Below, piece after piece: positions 15,344-23,573 of a DNA stretch of 31,384 bases. This DNA comes from Olsenella uli. GTDB taxonomy: Bacteria; Actinomycetota; Coriobacteriia; Coriobacteriales; Atopobiaceae. The number at the start of each line of letters is the position of its first letter. Position 1 is the stretch's first letter. The translations under genes were made by a program, and so were the position numbers. The stretch lies in the NCBI RefSeq assembly GCF_901212655.1, contig NZ_CAAKON010000020.1:207367-238750 (forward strand). Reading direction: 5' to 3'. The notes under the pieces are model-generated. The model did no database searches. It was given only the letters and a program-made list of their open reading frames with translations, and had not been told where the DNA came from.

Positions 15344-17056
15344 ATGGCACACAACGAACTCACCAACCACGCCAACGAGAAAAACGGACAGACCGCGACG
15401 GAGCCCGAGAAGGCCGAGGATCCCGCCGGGGAGGAGGACGCCGCCGCGGCAACCGGCGAGGTCGAGGACGGGGCCGTCGGCAAGGAAGATGACTCCGAGC
15501 CAGCGGGGCCTGAGGGGGTTGGGGCCTCCCCGGAGGAGGAGCCCACGGAGCCCAAAGGCAAATCGGTCGAGGACTCCGATCAACAAGAAGAGGGCGAGCC
15601 CTCGGACGAATCGTCGGAGGAGCCGGCAGAGGCCGCCCTCGACGGTGACACCGAAGCCGAGGGCGACACCGAGGCGGACGCCGGGGCCAGCACGGATGCC
15701 GACGCCGAGCCCCCCGAGACCTCGGCAGCTGCAGACGAGGCCCCGAGCGGCGCGCCCACCGAACCCGAAGGGCCTTCTGCCGCCGAGGTAGCGGCCGCCA
15801 AGGCCAAGGAGCTGCTCGAGGCCGCCCGCGTCGCGTCCGAGAAGGCTCGCGTGGCCACCGAGGCCGGCGCCAAGCGGGCGCTCGAGCTCACGGAGGCCGG
15901 CACGAGGCGCGCCCGCGAGGCCGCGGAGGACGGTGCCCGCCAGGTGAACGAGGGCGTGCTCGCCATGCGCGAGGTCTCACGTGCCAAGCGTGCGCTCGCC
16001 GACGCCCGCGAGCGGCTGGAGGAGCTCGAGGCCGAGGTAACCGAAAGCCGCGCCGTCCTCGACCACAGGCGCGACGTGGAGGAGCGCTACGACGACATCA
16101 CGGCCGAGCAGACGGCCGCCCAGGAAGAGGCCACCAAGCGGCTCGAGGGAGCCAAGGAGCTCGAGGCGTCCATCACCCAGAAGCGCGCCCGGCACGCCGA
16201 GGAGCTCAAGCGCCTCAAGGAGGACAACGAGCGCAAGATGGCCCCCTTCCGCAAGAAGGCCGACGGCGCCAAGACCTCCCTCGCCGACGCCGAGCGCGCC
16301 CACACCGAGGCCAAGCGCATGCTCAAGGCCGCGCAGGCCCAGGCAGACGCCGCCATCAACAACCGCGACAACCGCCTCGCCTCCTCCACCCGCGCCGCGG
16401 AGGTCGCCGCCGGCAAGCTGCAGCGCCTGCAGGACCAGCTGGCCGAGAAGAAGCGCGACCCCAAGGCGGGCCTCACGGGCACGAGCGAGCTCAGCGGCAG
16501 CGTGGCCGCCGCCCTCGCCCAGCTCGAGACCGCGCGCGAGGAAATGAACCGCATCAAGGCAGAGACTGCCCAGGCAGTCGAGGCGGCGCAGACGCATCTC
16601 TACACGCAGAGGAAGTCGCTCGAGGAGGCCGAGCGCGACCTCGAGGAGGCCGAGGCCGCCGAGCGCGAGCGCAGGGAGCGCTACGAGAAGCTCAAGGCAG
16701 ACACCGACGCCACCGAGAAGCGGCTCTCCGACGGGATTCGGGAGTTCACCACGCAGCTCTCCGAGGCAAGGCGGGCCCAGGTTGAGGCCAACGCCCGCAT
16801 CGAGGCCTCCAAGAAGGCCCTCGAGGAGGCAGAGGACATCCACGCCAACCCGCAGCAGACCGAGAGCCTTGCCGCAAAGCTCACGAGCGCCTCGGGCGAG
16901 CTCGACTCACAGGTTGAGCTGGTAGGACGACTCGCCGAGGAGGTGGAGGAGGTTCGAGAGCGCACGCAACAGGCGCGCGAGACGCTCCTCAAGATCGCCG
17001 CGGCGGCAGTGGCCCTGGCGGCCCTCATCGTGTGGCTCGTCATCGTGTGGGCCTAG
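15344..17056 (+). CDS. Tail-anchored coiled-coil protein of unknown function
   Basis: I do not recognise a family. The 570 residues fall into four parts. Residues 1-145 are disordered and strongly acidic (Glu, Asp, Ala, Pro, Thr). Residues 150-210 contain three tandem 11-residue repeats: ARVATEAGAKR (168-178), ALELTEAGTRR (179-189) and AREAAEDGARQ (190-200). These amphipathic 11-mers recall LEA or apolipoprotein-like helices. Residues 205-545 are an almost unbroken charged coiled coil, with one break at a DPKAGLTGTSELSGS segment. The last 20 or so residues (AAAAVALAALIVWLVIVWA) are a single hydrophobic helix at the very C-terminus, so the protein is probably tail-anchored with its bulk in the cytoplasm. 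GAGG precedes the ATG by 5 nt. It is monocistronic and convergent with queA. Confidence 0.85.
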   Translation: MAHNELTNHANEKNGQTATEPEKAEDPAGEEDAAAATGEVEDGAVGKEDDSEPAGPEGVGASPEEEPTEPKGKSVEDSDQQEEGEPSDESSEEPAEAALDGDTEAEGDTEADAGASTDADAEPPETSAAADEAPSGAPTEPEGPSAAEVAAAKAKELLEAARVASEKARVATEAGAKRALELTEAGTRRAREAAEDGARQVNEGVLAMREVSRAKRALADARERLEELEAEVTESRAVLDHRRDVEERYDDITAEQTAAQEEATKRLEGAKELEASITQKRARHAEELKRLKEDNERKMAPFRKKADGAKTSLADAERAHTEAKRMLKAAQAQADAAINNRDNRLASSTRAAEVAAGKLQRLQDQLAEKKRDPKAGLTGTSELSGSVAAALAQLETAREEMNRIKAETAQAVEAAQTHLYTQRKSLEEAERDLEEAEAAERERRERYEKLKADTDATEKRLSDGIREFTTQLSEARRAQVEANARIEASKKALEEAEDIHANPQQTESLAAKLTSASGELDSQVELVGRLAEEVEEVRERTQQARETLLKIAAAAVALAALIVWLVIVWA

Positions 17057-17180
17057 GGGGCAGGCCCGATCGTGGGCGCAAGCCGGCAGCCGATGGGCGC
17101 GCCGCGGGCACGAGCCGGCCGGCAAGCGATGGGCAGGCAAGGGCCCAGGGTGGACTCACCCACAGAGTGGGGCGGCACGC

Positions 17181-17226
17181 AAAGGCCGGCAGGCAGCGGG
17201 GATGCGCCCGCCGCCTGCCGGCCTTT
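17181..17226. terminator. Bidirectional terminator between coiled-coil gene and queA
   Basis: Twenty-bp arms with one mismatch (17181-17200 and 17207-17226) enclose a 6-bp loop. The arms begin AAAGG and end CCTTT, giving short T-runs on both strands. It sits between two convergent genes, 38 bp from the queA stop codon. Confidence 0.8.
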
Positions 17227-17263
17227 CATTGCCGAGCGTCTCTCTGCCGAGAAGCCCCGCCAC

Positions 17264-18490
17264 CTACTCGATGAGCATCGCGTCGCCAAAGCTCAGGAAC
17301 CGGTAGCGCTCGTCAATGGCCGCCTGGTAGGCACCCATGATCTGCTCCCGGCTGGCAAGCGCACTCACGAGCATCATGAGCGTGGAGCGCGGCACGTGGA
17401 AGTTCGTGATCAGGGCGTCCACCACGTGGTAGGTGCTACCCGGCATGAGGTAGAGCTGCGTGGTGGCGTTCTCGCGCGCCACGATGTCGCCGCGCCCGAG
17501 CGTGTCGGCGGAATCGGCGCGGCCCTCGAAGCCACGCGCCACCATGGGAGGCTCGGCGGCGGGGGCATAGGCGTCGAACGCGCTCTCTAGCGAGCGCACG
17601 GCGGTGGTGCCCACAGCCACCACACGGTGACCCGCCGCCTTGGTGGCATGCACGGCCTCGACCACCTCGGCAGGCACGTGATAGCGCTCGGTGTGCATCA
17701 CGTGCTGCGTGGGGTCGTCCTCCTCCACGAGGCGGAAGGTGTCGATGCCCACCTCGAGCTCAACCGTCGTAAAGCCAACGCCGCGCTCGCGCAGACGCTC
17801 GATGAGCTCGGGCGTAAAGTGCAGACCCGCCGTTGGCGCCGCCGCAGAATGCTCCTCGCGCATGGCGTAGACGGTCTGGTACTTCTCCGGGTCGCCCTCG
17901 TACTGCGTGATGTAGGGCGGCAGCGGCACGTGGCCGGCGGCGTGAATGGCCGCGTCGAGCGTGCGAGGCTCGCCGGTGGCAGGGTCTGCGCCCTGGGGCT
18001 CGAAGCGCACGAGACGACCGCCCTTGGAGTCTTCCACAAAGTCCGTGACCTCGCCCGTGAGCACCACCGGCGAGCTCTCCGGCGCATGCAGGCCGCCCGC
18101 GCGGTACTCGATGACCGCGCCCGGCTTGAGGCGCTTGCCCGGGTTCACGAGGCACTCCCAGACGTGGCCCAGAGCGTCCAGGTCCTCGCGGCGCTTGAGC
18201 AGCAGGGTCTCGGCCACGCCGCCGGTCTTGGCCTTGTGGCCCACGAGGCGGGCCGGCATCACGCGGGTCTTGTTGGCAACGAGCAGGTCGCCGGGCTCCA
18301 GGTAGTCCGCGATATCGTAGAAGTGGCGGTGCTCTACGGAGCCGCCGTCGGCGATGGGGGCCGCGCTGCCGGTGACGCCCTCCCCTCCGCCGCGGTGCAG
18401 CACGAGCAGGCGGCAGGAGTCGCGCGGCTCGGCCGGGGCCTGGGCGATCAGCTCGTCGGGCAGCGGGTAGTCAAAGTCATCGGTGCGCAT
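17264..18490 (-). CDS. queA: tRNA preQ1(34) S-adenosylmethionine ribosyltransferase-isomerase
   Basis: QueA transfers and rearranges the ribosyl part of SAM onto preQ1 in tRNA to give epoxyqueuosine. The 408-residue protein starts MRTDDFDYPLPDELIAQAPA and carries GDLLVANKTRVMPARL and WECLVNPGKRLKPG. It also has PLPPYI and EEHSAAAPTAGLHFT, and near the end FHVPRSTLMMLVSALA and YRFLSFGDAMLI, all family hallmarks. It is longer than the usual 340-350 residues because of insertions near residues 30-45 (Gly/Ser-rich) and 320-350. AAAGGA precedes the ATG at 18490; an open extension upstream to 18637 lacks a binding site. queH lies upstream on the same strand beyond a repeat array. Confidence 0.96.
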   Translation of the reverse strand: MRTDDFDYPLPDELIAQAPAEPRDSCRLLVLHRGGGEGVTGSAAPIADGGSVEHRHFYDIADYLEPGDLLVANKTRVMPARLVGHKAKTGGVAETLLLKRREDLDALGHVWECLVNPGKRLKPGAVIEYRAGGLHAPESSPVVLTGEVTDFVEDSKGGRLVRFEPQGADPATGEPRTLDAAIHAAGHVPLPPYITQYEGDPEKYQTVYAMREEHSAAAPTAGLHFTPELIERLRERGVGFTTVELEVGIDTFRLVEEDDPTQHVMHTERYHVPAEVVEAVHATKAAGHRVVAVGTTAVRSLESAFDAYAPAAEPPMVARGFEGRADSADTLGRGDIVARENATTQLYLMPGSTYHVVDALITNFHVPRSTLMMLVSALASREQIMGAYQAAIDERYRFLSFGDAMLIE

Positions 18491-18607
18491 GGCAGGTCCT
18501 TTGGTGTTCTGTGTCCGGCAAGCCGGGCGTTCGCAAGTCCAAACGGGTAGCTTACCGCAGGACCTGCCCGCCGGCCACACCCCAAGCGCCAAACGAGCGC
18601 CCGCCCG

Positions 18608-18842
18608 TGAGTCAGCCTGCCGTCTACTTTGACTCATTTTCCTGACAAGACGTTATGAGTCAGCCTGCCGTCCACCTTGACTCTTGAGTCAGCCCGCCGC
18701 CCACCTTGACTCATTTTCCTGACAAGACGTTATGAGTCAGCCCGCCTCCGTGAATCAATCTGTTTCCTCTTTGGTTCATGTTCCTTACAGGCTCAGGCTG
18801 AGTCAGCCTGCCGTCCGCTATGAGTCAAAGTAGACGGCAGGC
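18608..18842. repeat. Array of TGAGTCA/TGACTCA-bounded palindromic repeats
   Basis: The array occupies most of the 366-bp gap between queA and queH. A 29-bp core (TGAGTCA, GC-rich middle, TGACTCA) occurs at 18608, 18656 and 18685. Degenerate copies follow at 18733 and 18799, and an inverted copy at 18821-18842 repeats 22 bases of the first core exactly. A 19-bp spacer (TTTTCCTGACAAGACGTTA) occurs identically at 18637 and 18714, making a 77-bp tandem duplication. Cores 2 and 3 touch without a spacer. The 18491-18607 part shows only the queA binding site and GC-rich DNA. Confidence 0.85.
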
Positions 18843-18856
18843 ATGGCGAGGGCGAC

Positions 18857-19552
18857 TCACTCGCTGGCGACATCGAGAGCGGCCTTGGCGGCCTTTGCGG
18901 CGGCCTTGGCGCGCTTGCGCTCGTCGCGGCGCTCGTGGCGCTCGATGGCGGCCTCGGCGGCGCTGATGCGACAGCCGCAGTAGTTCTGCCGATACATCCC
19001 CAGCTCGCGGCTCTCTCGCGTGGCCTCCGGGTAGAACTGCCGCCAGTCGCGCACCACGGCCGTGAGGCCGTTGGCCTCGGCCAGGCGCTCGAGCACTTCG
19101 GTGCAGGTGTCGAACAGCTGATACGGAGAGACGGCCAGCGTGGTAGAGATGTGCGAGAACCCCAGCTCGCGCGCCGCGCGACAGGCAGCCGAGAGGCGAA
19201 TCGCGTAGCAGGCACGACAGCGAGCCTCGCGGTCGAACCCGTGCGGCGCCACGCCCCGCTCCCAGAGGGCGCGCGCCTCGCCAGACGTGGGCGTGCCCGC
19301 CACGCCCGAACCCGCCCCGCGCTCGCAGCGAACGACCTCAAGCCCCGCGGCCTCCGCCCAGGTGAGCAGCGTCGCCAGGCGAAGGTCGTGCTCGGCCGCC
19401 GGCTGGATGTTGGGGTTGTCCCAGAGCACCACGGGCTCAAAGCCCTCCTCGCGCAGGTGCTCCACCGGCTCGAGGGAGCAGGGCCCGCAGCAGGCGTGGA
19501 GCGCCAACGGCTCCCTGCCCGCCATCCTCGCCCGCTCGACCGCGTCTCCCAT
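18857..19552 (-). CDS. queH: Epoxyqueuosine reductase QueH
   Basis: QueH reduces epoxyqueuosine to queuosine in tRNA, the last step of the pathway, and is an unrelated replacement for the B12-dependent QueG. The 231-residue protein has the DUF208 cysteine pattern expected to bind an Fe-S cluster and metal: HACCGPC (C21, C22, C25), RCRACYAIRL (C112, C115) and YCGC (C192, C194). The tail is Lys/Ala-rich. ATG 19552 has GGAGGG just upstream; an open frame further up runs through tandem repeats and is rejected. It is transcribed toward queA and tgt, but the repeat array and the plus-strand coiled-coil gene intervene, so one transcript for all three is unlikely. Confidence 0.93.
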   Translation of the reverse strand: MGDAVERARMAGREPLALHACCGPCSLEPVEHLREEGFEPVVLWDNPNIQPAAEHDLRLATLLTWAEAAGLEVVRCERGAGSGVAGTPTSGEARALWERGVAPHGFDREARCRACYAIRLSAACRAARELGFSHISTTLAVSPYQLFDTCTEVLERLAEANGLTAVVRDWRQFYPEATRESRELGMYRQNYCGCRISAAEAAIERHERRDERKRAKAAAKAAKAALDVASE

Positions 19553-19885
19553 GGAACCCTCCCCCGTCAACACCCGCCGACCACACCCCGCTCGGCAGGT
19601 CTCGGCGCACTCGGACTTCTCGGCGCACTCGGACTTCTCGCGAACGGGCCGACCCGCCCGCACCGCACCCCAGCCGGCAGCCCCGGTCCGGCCAGGCCAT
19701 CCACAAACCAGCCAGATAGCCCGTGCCAAGCCCGGCCGGCCGCGCCACCAGCGGAGGCGCCCGCCATCACGCCCGCGTCAACACTTGTTTTCACCCGTGT
19801 AACGCGCCCGTTCCCGAAACCCGCCTGAAACCGCATGCCCCGTAGCATACGGCCACCGTCAGCACGCATACGAGCAGGTGAAGCA
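19553..19885. other. Divergent intergenic region with an 18-bp tandem repeat
   Basis: This 333-bp region lies between queH and the ATP-grasp gene. Positions 19603-19620 and 19621-19638 are two identical adjacent 18-bp copies (CGGCGCACTCGGACTTCT). A small palindrome, CCGTA-GCA-TACGG, lies near 19840-19855. I see no strong promoter pair and no gene. Confidence 0.6.
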
Positions 19886-21256
19886 ATGTCCACGAACCCA
19901 ACGTCAGGCGTTCCCACAGACCCCATCGCCCTGGAGGGCCTGGAGCCCCTCATCGAGCGCCGCCAGTCCATCAACGAGGATCTCGCCCGAGATGGCGTGC
20001 GCTTTGGTCTCTACAAGAACGGCGAGTTCCACGAGCAGGTCTTCCCGTATGACCCGGTGCCGCGCGTCATACCGTCGGCCGAGTTCGACCGGCTCTCGAA
20101 GGGCCTCGCCCAGCGCGTCCGCGCGCTCAACGCCTTTCTTCGCGACGTCTACTCGGAGAAGCAGATCATCCGCGACAAGGTCATCCCCGAGGACTTCGTC
20201 TACTCGAGCTCGGGCTACCTGCCGCAGATAAACGAGGTGACCCCACCCGCGGGCGTCTACGCCCACATCGCCGGCGAGGACCTCGTGCAGGACGCGGACG
20301 GCTCCTGGGTGGTGCTCGAGGACAACCTGCGCATCCCGTCGGGCGCCTCCTACCCGCTCATCGCGCGCAACATCACGCGTCGCATCGCGCCGGACGTCTA
20401 CCAGACCAACGGCGTGCGCGACAACCGCGACTACCCGGCCCTCCTCTCGGCCGCCATGGCCTACTCGAGCTGCGGTGGCATCCCGGTCATCCTCACGCCG
20501 GGGCGCTACAATGCCGCGTTCTTCGAGCACTCCTACCTGGCCGAGATGTGCGGCGCGGCCCTCGCCTGCCCGCAGGACCTCGTCGTGGACTCCGACCAGC
20601 TCTTCTACGTGGACTACACCGGCGAGCGCCACAAGGTGGGCGTGGTCTACCGGCGCATCTCCGACGAGTTCCTCGACCCCTTCTGCTTCAACCCGGACTC
20701 CGTCATCGGCGTCCCCAACCTCATCAGCGCCTACCGCGCGGGCAACGTTGCCATCGTGAACGCCCCGGGCAACGGCGTGGCGGACGACAAGGGCATCTAC
20801 TACTTCGTGCCCGCCATGGTGAGCTACTACCTGGGCGAGGAGCCGATTCTGAGAAACGCCCCCACCTACCTGCCGATGTATGACAAGGACATGCGCTACG
20901 TCATGGACCACCTGGAGACGCTCGTGGTGAAGGACGTGGCCGAGGCCGGAGGCTATGGCGTGGTCTTTGGCGACAAGCTCGGCCGCGAGGAGCTCGAGCG
21001 GCTGCGCGAGCACATCAAGGCCGAACCCAGGCGCTTCATCGCCCAGGAGGTCGTGCACTTCCGCGACCTGCCAAGCTTGGACGCCAAGGGCAAGCCCTGC
21101 CGCCACATGGCAGACCTGCGTGCCTTCGTCCTCACCGGCGAGACCACGCGCGTCTGGGCGAGCGGTCTCACGCGCTACTCCACCACGCCGGGATCGATGG
21201 TGGTGAACTCCTCCCAGGGTGGTGGATTCAAGGACACCTGGGTGCTCGCGCACTAG
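19886..21256 (+). CDS. Circularly permuted ATP-grasp protein
   Basis: This 456-residue protein belongs to the circularly permuted ATP-grasp family (DUF404/DUF407 type, COG2308-like). Recognisable blocks are SINEDLARDGVRFGLYKNGE, ALNAFLRDVYSEKQII, WVVLEDNLRIPSGASYPL, YVDYTGERHKVGVVYRRISD and VVKDVAEAGGYGVVFGDKL. A final block reads RFIAQEVVHFRDLPS with an Asp-Leu-Arg segment. ATP-grasp enzymes of this type are predicted to join carboxylates to amines using ATP; the substrate is unknown. It is the first gene of the conserved trio with an alpha-E protein and a transglutaminase-like protein. AGGTG precedes the ATG at 19886. The family is certain; the biochemical role is inferred from family literature. 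Confidence 0.93.
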   Translation: MSTNPTSGVPTDPIALEGLEPLIERRQSINEDLARDGVRFGLYKNGEFHEQVFPYDPVPRVIPSAEFDRLSKGLAQRVRALNAFLRDVYSEKQIIRDKVIPEDFVYSSSGYLPQINEVTPPAGVYAHIAGEDLVQDADGSWVVLEDNLRIPSGASYPLIARNITRRIAPDVYQTNGVRDNRDYPALLSAAMAYSSCGGIPVILTPGRYNAAFFEHSYLAEMCGAALACPQDLVVDSDQLFYVDYTGERHKVGVVYRRISDEFLDPFCFNPDSVIGVPNLISAYRAGNVAIVNAPGNGVADDKGIYYFVPAMVSYYLGEEPILRNAPTYLPMYDKDMRYVMDHLETLVVKDVAEAGGYGVVFGDKLGREELERLREHIKAEPRRFIAQEVVHFRDLPSLDAKGKPCRHMADLRAFVLTGETTRVWASGLTRYSTTPGSMVVNSSQGGGFKDTWVLAH

Positions 21257-21350
21257 CTGGCCCCGGCCCGCCGGACGGCCCTCGTCGCAGCGAGCTGCGA
21301 CCTCAACCTGCCAGCCGATTCTCTTCGCAGCCGGGCTGCCCTCGTCCCAG

Positions 21351-21386
21351 CCAGCCCGCTCGCCCTGGCCAGCCCGCTCGCCCCGG
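21351..21386. repeat. 18-bp tandem duplication after the ATP-grasp gene
   Basis: Two adjacent 18-bp units (CCAGCCCGCTCGCCCTGG and a copy with one change) lie in the 201-bp gap between the ATP-grasp and alpha-E genes. The gap is rich in short CAGCC-type repeats and no gene is visible. Confidence 0.6.
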
Positions 21387-21457
21387 CCACCCTGCTCTTC
21401 CAGCAGCCAGGGCGCCCTCCCCTAAACCTCGTCACGCCCCACACGAACGGAGCCACA

Positions 21458-22153
21458 ATGCCCGCCAGCATGCCCATCACCCGCACCAAGGCCGACCAGC
21501 TCTTCTGGCTGGGCCGCTACTCCGAGCGCGTCTACACCACGCTCAAGCGGTTCTTTGCCACCTACGACGCCAACGTCGACCTCGAGACCAAGGACTACTC
21601 CGAGTTCTGCCGCGAGCTCGACATCCCCTTTGACCCCGAGGCGAGCGTCGAGAGCGTCATGTCCGAGATCCTCTACAACCCCGACAGCCCCGTCTCGGTG
21701 TGCTCGAGCATGCGCGCAGCCTTTGGCAACGCCATCCTGCTGCGCCCGGAGCTGGGCACCGAAACCTCGAGCTACGTCGAGCTCGCCCTCATCAACCTGC
21801 GCGGCTCCAAGGACCCGGTTGCGCGCCTGCCCAAGCACCGCACCGTCCGCGACGACCTGCTCGCCTTTTGGGGGTCTGTGGAGGACGGCATGGCGTCCAG
21901 CGAGGCCAAGGCCCTGCTGTTCTTTGGCAAGTACGTCGAGCGCATCGAGCTGTGGAGCCGCTTTGGCGTGGCAGAGGAGGAGCTCGACCGGCCGGTGCGC
22001 AAGCTCATCTTCTACCTGGGCTACGTGCGCTGCCCCGAGCGCCTCGGCATCGCAGACATCCTCGTGGGCCTTGAGGAGGCCGTGCGCTCGCGCGGTTATG
22101 GCGAGTTCGTCACGAACCGCCTCGACGACGCCATCGCCCGCGTCAAGGGATAG
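21458..22153 (+). CDS. Alpha-E domain protein (DUF403 family)
   Basis: This 231-residue, mostly helical protein starts MPASMPITRTKADQLFWLGR. The LFWLGRYSERV segment is the signature opening of alpha-E proteins, which almost always neighbour a circularly permuted ATP-grasp gene. It is somewhat shorter than typical members (about 300 residues). It has no recognisable catalytic motif; family members are thought to assist or scaffold the ATP-grasp enzyme. ACGGAG lies upstream of the ATG at normal spacing. A 201-bp gap with short repeats separates it from the ATP-grasp gene, and the transglutaminase gene starts 42 bp downstream. Confidence 0.88.
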   Translation: MPASMPITRTKADQLFWLGRYSERVYTTLKRFFATYDANVDLETKDYSEFCRELDIPFDPEASVESVMSEILYNPDSPVSVCSSMRAAFGNAILLRPELGTETSSYVELALINLRGSKDPVARLPKHRTVRDDLLAFWGSVEDGMASSEAKALLFFGKYVERIELWSRFGVAEEELDRPVRKLIFYLGYVRCPERLGIADILVGLEEAVRSRGYGEFVTNRLDDAIARVKG

Positions 22154-22195
22154 AACTGTTCCCCAGCACCACAAAACGCCCAGAAGAGGTCTGCC

Positions 22196-23002
22196 GTGAG
22201 GAAGCTCCGTTTCGACTACGCCACCACCATCGAGTTCGCAGAGCCTGTAAGCGACCATCGCTTCCAGCTTCGCTGCCTGCCGCCCAACCTGCCGCAGCAG
22301 CGCATCTGCGACCTCGAGTTCACGCTCGCGCCGAACTGCCCCAAGGCGCACGGCATCGACTCGTTCTACAACCCTGTGGTGACGGGGCGCATCGAGGAGC
22401 CGCACGAGAGCTTCTCGTACCACGTGGGAGGCCTGGCGTTCGTGGACCAGAGCCTCTCGCGCAGGCAGGTCTACAAGCCCCTCTACCGCTACCAGAGCGA
22501 CTTTACGCAGCAGGGACCGGCGCTGGAGGCCCTCACGGCCGAGATGCGTCGCGAGCTGGCGCGCCACAGCTGGGCCACCGCCCCGCTCGAGCAGGCTCGC
22601 TACGTGATGGGCGCCGTGCACGAGCGACTCTCCTACGTGCCCGGCGCCACGAACGTGCGCACGGTGGCCGAGGAGGCGCTCGCGGGCGGCGCCGGCGTGT
22701 GCCAGGACTACGCCCAGGTGGCCATCAGCGTATGCCGAGGGCTTGGGCTCATGGCCAAGTACGTGGCCGGCCTCTACGATGCCGAGGGGGCAACGCACGC
22801 CTGGTTCGAGGTGTACCAGGGCGGCAACTGGCACCCACTCGACCCCACCAACAACAAGGTGGTGGATGACTCCTACATCAAGATCAGCCACGGGCGCGAC
22901 TACGGCGACTGCATGCTCTCGATTGGCGTATTCCGCGGGGCCGCGGGCCAGACCCAGACCGTCCACGCCAAGGTCGAGGCGCTCGCGGAGGCGGAGCAGT
23001 AG
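22196..23002 (+). CDS. Transglutaminase-like cysteine peptidase
   Basis: This 268-residue protein has an N-terminal beta-rich region (1-110) and a transglutaminase core. The papain-like triad is intact: Cys169 in GAGVCQDYAQ, His201 in THAWFEVY, and Asp216 in WHPLDPTNN. Bacterial members are usually proteases or amidases, less often cross-linkers. As the third gene of the ATP-grasp/alpha-E trio it may hydrolyse or transfer the peptide-like product. The start is GTG at 22196, with AGAGG 6 nt upstream; there is no ATG nearby. It ends 13 bp from the convergent metalloprotease gene. No signal peptide is visible, so it is probably cytoplasmic. Confidence 0.92.
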   Translation: MRKLRFDYATTIEFAEPVSDHRFQLRCLPPNLPQQRICDLEFTLAPNCPKAHGIDSFYNPVVTGRIEEPHESFSYHVGGLAFVDQSLSRRQVYKPLYRYQSDFTQQGPALEALTAEMRRELARHSWATAPLEQARYVMGAVHERLSYVPGATNVRTVAEEALAGGAGVCQDYAQVAISVCRGLGLMAKYVAGLYDAEGATHAWFEVYQGGNWHPLDPTNNKVVDDSYIKISHGRDYGDCMLSIGVFRGAAGQTQTVHAKVEALAEAEQ

Positions 23003-23015
23003 GGGCCGGGGCGTC

Positions 23016-23573
23016 CTACCCCAGAAGGCGCACGCCGGCCTCGGTGTCCTCGCAATGGGTGCAGGCCGGCTCACAAGCGATGAGCCACACAGCCAGAAGG
23101 TCTCCCGAACAACCGGACAGGTGGAGCACGAAGGCCGCGTAGCCCAGCAGCGGCAGGCCAAGCCGCGCGCCGGCGCCAAGCAGGCATGCGCTCAGCACCA
23201 CGGCAGGACCTGCAAGCACCGCCAGGAACCGCGCCCGCGCAAGCACGAGGCCGGGACACGTCGCGTAGAGCATGCCAGACTGAAAGCCATAGCGCACGCG
23301 TGTGCCGCGCCCGCCAAGCAGCCTAAACAGCGCTCCATGGACGAACTCGTGCACGGGCAGCACGCCCAGGGAGATCACGGCGAGCAGACAGAGCCAGCCG
23401 GCCGCGCCCCACGCCCCGAAGCGCGAGAACTCGACCAGAGGCTCAAAGCAGCAGAGCATCCCGAGCGCAAGGCCCGCCGCCGCACCAGCGCCAAGGACAA
23501 CGAAGCTCCACCGGACGAGACGCGTCCGCAGCCGCTCATCTCCGAGGAAGTCGACCTCGGCAAGCGTCGTCAT
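23016..23573 (-). CDS. Membrane HExxH protein, DUF3267-like putative metalloprotease
   Basis: This 185-residue protein has four or so hydrophobic segments (about 22-45, 55-75, 110-135, 140-165). A zinc-binding-like HEFVH motif sits in PVHEFVHGALFRLLGG at the end of the second, followed by RVRYGFQSGMLYATCPG. This is the layout of small DUF3267/YggT-neighbour membrane proteases distantly like site-2 proteases; the third metal ligand is not obvious. A Cys-rich C-terminus (CEPACTHCEDTEAG) is unusual. Its ATG overlaps the stop codon of the hydrolase-GNAT gene as ATGA, so the two are translationally coupled. The substrate is unknown. Confidence 0.75.
   Translation of the reverse strand: MTTLAEVDFLGDERLRTRLVRWSFVVLGAGAAAGLALGMLCCFEPLVEFSRFGAWGAAGWLCLLAVISLGVLPVHEFVHGALFRLLGGRGTRVRYGFQSGMLYATCPGLVLARARFLAVLAGPAVVLSACLLGAGARLGLPLLGYAAFVLHLSGCSGDLLAVWLIACEPACTHCEDTEAGVRLLG

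Noticed and set aside
18608..18842. CRISPR array
   Set aside because: Repeat spacing is irregular (48, 29, 48, 66 bp), the spacers are identical rather than unique, and there are no cas genes.
21422..23179. Long minus-strand frame opposite the alpha-E and transglutaminase genes
   Set aside because: Both plus-strand genes have ribosome binding sites, family signatures and an intact catalytic triad; the antisense frame has none.
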